Notes under the pieces: generated by a model
Told to the model about the DNA's origin: nothing
The model's database searches: none
What the model saw: the letters and a program-made list of their open reading frames with translations, nothing else
Translations under genes and position numbers: made by a program
DNA from: Defluviitaleaceae bacterium
GTDB taxonomy: Bacteria; Bacillota; Clostridia; Lachnospirales; WQUN01
Direction of reading: 5' to 3'
Assembly: GCA_009780585.1 (NCBI GenBank)
Contig: WQZS01000001.1
Location: 186,001-250,000, forward strand
Length of the DNA stretch: 64,000 bases
Shown: positions 62,746 through 64,000 of the stretch, piece after piece
Numbering within the stretch: the stretch's first letter is position 1
How the letters are laid out: the number at the start of each line of letters is the position of its first letter

Positions 62746-63948
62746 ATGATGCTGCCCGTAATCACCCGTATCCTGACGGAATATGGGGAAGATATATTCA
62801 AAAATACGCAACGCACCAATGCGATGCTCATGGATTTGGCGCCGGGCCAAAATAAGGAGCGTATCTTGGTGCGTAATTTTATTGAAGCGGACGGTTTTTC
62901 CGCCTTGGCGGAAGCGGATGATTACGGCTTGGCGGAACGGCGGTTAACGCACCAATTGACGGAAACCTATTCGTTAAAGCGGGGCGCGGCATTGTGGGTG
63001 GTTCGCTTGTTCGCCGCCGCGCTGGGCCAAATACCCGAAAGCGAATGGAACGAAGACCCCGCGGATACAGTCCCTTCCTTTTCAATGCCGTATCTGCATG
63101 GGCAGGTTTCGATGGGCAAGACGCACGTCGTCGCGGTGGGCACCGATGGGACGGTTTTCGCGGGCGGTACGGACGACGCGTACCAATGCAATGTATCGGG
63201 TTGGCACGATGTGGTGGCCGTAGCCGCCGGGGAAGCGCATACGCTGGGCCTCAAAGCCGACGGAACGGTACTGGCCGCCGGATCGAACGCGTTTGACCAA
63301 TGCGATGTGGTGCATTTATCGGGGGTGAAGAACGTCTACGCCTTCGGCCACGACAGCGTCTTCGTATTTGGGGACGGTACGGCTGCTAGCGTGGGACGTT
63401 CGAAATGGGACTTGTCCGAATTTAAAGACATCGTCACGATCGCGCAGTATCCCGAAGGGGTAATCGGTATCCGCGGGGACGGGAGGCTTTCGCTCGCTTG
63501 CTACGCGGGGGAAGAGGACATGCAGCGCGAATGGGAATGGCTGCTTTCGCAAACCGATGTCGTGCAGGTCATTTCGACCTATATCAACGGGAGCATCGTA
63601 TTGAAGAAGGACGGGCGCCTGTATAAAAGCGGCGAACCCGATAACTATTTCGCTCAATGGCGTGACGTGGTTTCGATCGCCAACGTGACGGACGGGTTCG
63701 CCATCTTGTGCGCGGACGGGACCGTACGGATACTTTCCTACGATCGGGCAAAACCGCGCATTTCCTCCTACGCCGATAATTGGCAGAACGTAAAGGCCAT
63801 TTACGGCGGGTATCGCCGCGTGATCGGCTTGACGCACGAATCGCGTTTGCTGGCGGCAAGTACGAACCTGGGCTGGTTATGGCAAAATAAAGCCATGAAC
63901 ATAGATTACATCGCTGATTGGTACCCCGTGAGCGCGTACCATGGATAA
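62746..63948 (+). CDS. RCC1-repeat protein with N-terminal helical domain
   Basis: The protein has 400 residues. The N-terminal about 110 residues are helical (VITRILTEYGEDIF, LVRNFIEADGFSAL, YSLKRGAALWVVRLFAAALG). From about 125 RCC1-type blades follow (VAVGTDGTVFAGG, WHDVVAVAAGEAHTLGLKADGTVLAAGSN), becoming more degenerate toward the C-terminus. No membrane helix or signal peptide is seen, unlike the TIR protein, so this propeller would be cytoplasmic. The next gene starts inside its stop codon with a similar helical sequence, so a tandem set of related genes seems to begin here. Confidence 0.8.
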   Translation: MMLPVITRILTEYGEDIFKNTQRTNAMLMDLAPGQNKERILVRNFIEADGFSALAEADDYGLAERRLTHQLTETYSLKRGAALWVVRLFAAALGQIPESEWNEDPADTVPSFSMPYLHGQVSMGKTHVVAVGTDGTVFAGGTDDAYQCNVSGWHDVVAVAAGEAHTLGLKADGTVLAAGSNAFDQCDVVHLSGVKNVYAFGHDSVFVFGDGTAASVGRSKWDLSEFKDIVTIAQYPEGVIGIRGDGRLSLACYAGEEDMQREWEWLLSQTDVVQVISTYINGSIVLKKDGRLYKSGEPDNYFAQWRDVVSIANVTDGFAILCADGTVRILSYDRAKPRISSYADNWQNVKAIYGGYRRVIGLTHESRLLAASTNLGWLWQNKAMNIDYIADWYPVSAYHG

Positions 63949-64000
63949 CAGGATATTGGACGCGCTCGCTGCCATACGCGATACGTACGGCGACGCGGTA
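63941..64000 (+). CDS. Start of a second gene with the same helical N-terminus (cut by window edge)
   Basis: ATG 63941 overlaps the stop of the RCC1 gene. The first 20 residues, NRILDALAAIRDTYGDAV after Met-Asp, resemble the VITRILTEYGEDIF start of the gene before it. Confidence 0.6.
   Translation, partial: MDNRILDALAAIRDTYGDAV

Overview
The window looks like chromosome from an anaerobic, spore-forming member of the Clostridia with roughly balanced GC content. The evidence is a SpoIIR homologue, an AbrB/SpoVT-type regulator, a MecA-type adaptor, a DnaE of the Firmicutes kind, ferredoxin-type redox proteins including an [FeFe]-hydrogenase H-cluster protein, a Pta-AckA acetate pathway, and G-rich Shine-Dalgarno sites on nearly every gene. 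I found no rRNA, tRNA or CRISPR array. No species can be named from the sequence alone.

Layout. 1-6.3 kb: a truncated H-cluster protein, dnaE and an archaeal-type AAA ATPase. 6.4-9.1 kb: a small secreted Pro-rich peptide gene facing a tandem HTH-TPR regulator (RRNPP-like), preceded by a promoter-to-terminator non-coding RNA. 9.2-14.1 kb: aldo/keto reductase, membrane protein, chemotaxis receptor and spoIIR. 14.2-19.8 kb: an ABC-F gene with a leader ORF, a small HTH/membrane pair, a corrinoid-methyltransferase-like UroD protein, a methyltransferase, and three gene remnants (radical SAM SPASM tail, response regulator, internally deleted aldolase). 19.8-24.8 kb: fba, ackA, pta, DUF2225 and holA. 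24.9-32.6 kb: the conserved pyrH-frr-uppS-cdsA-dxr-rseP-ispG operon with an embedded hybrid histidine kinase. 32.6-35.0 kb: purine nucleoside phosphorylase, MecA and an M14 peptidase.

35.0-43.8 kb is an accessory island. It holds four toxin-antitoxin modules, an SPFH/zinc-ribbon protein with a membrane partner, a large TIR-TPR-TM-RCC1 protein with an AT-rich frameshifted companion, a 13-unit tetranucleotide repeat in the TIR gene's leader, and a second copy of the non-coding RNA.

43.9-46 kb is a pyrimidine salvage operon with an AbrB regulator. 46-47.8 kb is an FtsH-like protease. 47.8-52.7 kb is a five-gene operon built on a zinc-ribbon GTPase and a GAP1-like partner, with a membrane/SH3-like surface protein. 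52.8-56.8 kb holds a PHP phosphoesterase, a PcrA helicase and a frameshifted AlkZ-like gene. 57-62.6 kb is a cell-envelope and division cluster (dacF, ftsZ, ftsQ, a NYN/OST-HTH protein and DUF2161). The right edge starts another RCC1-protein gene set.

The most interesting items are the duplicated structured RNA, the peptide/HTH-TPR pair, the TIR-RCC1 gene with its repeat-plus-terminator leader, and the GTPase operon. Functions for these are inferences from architecture and context.
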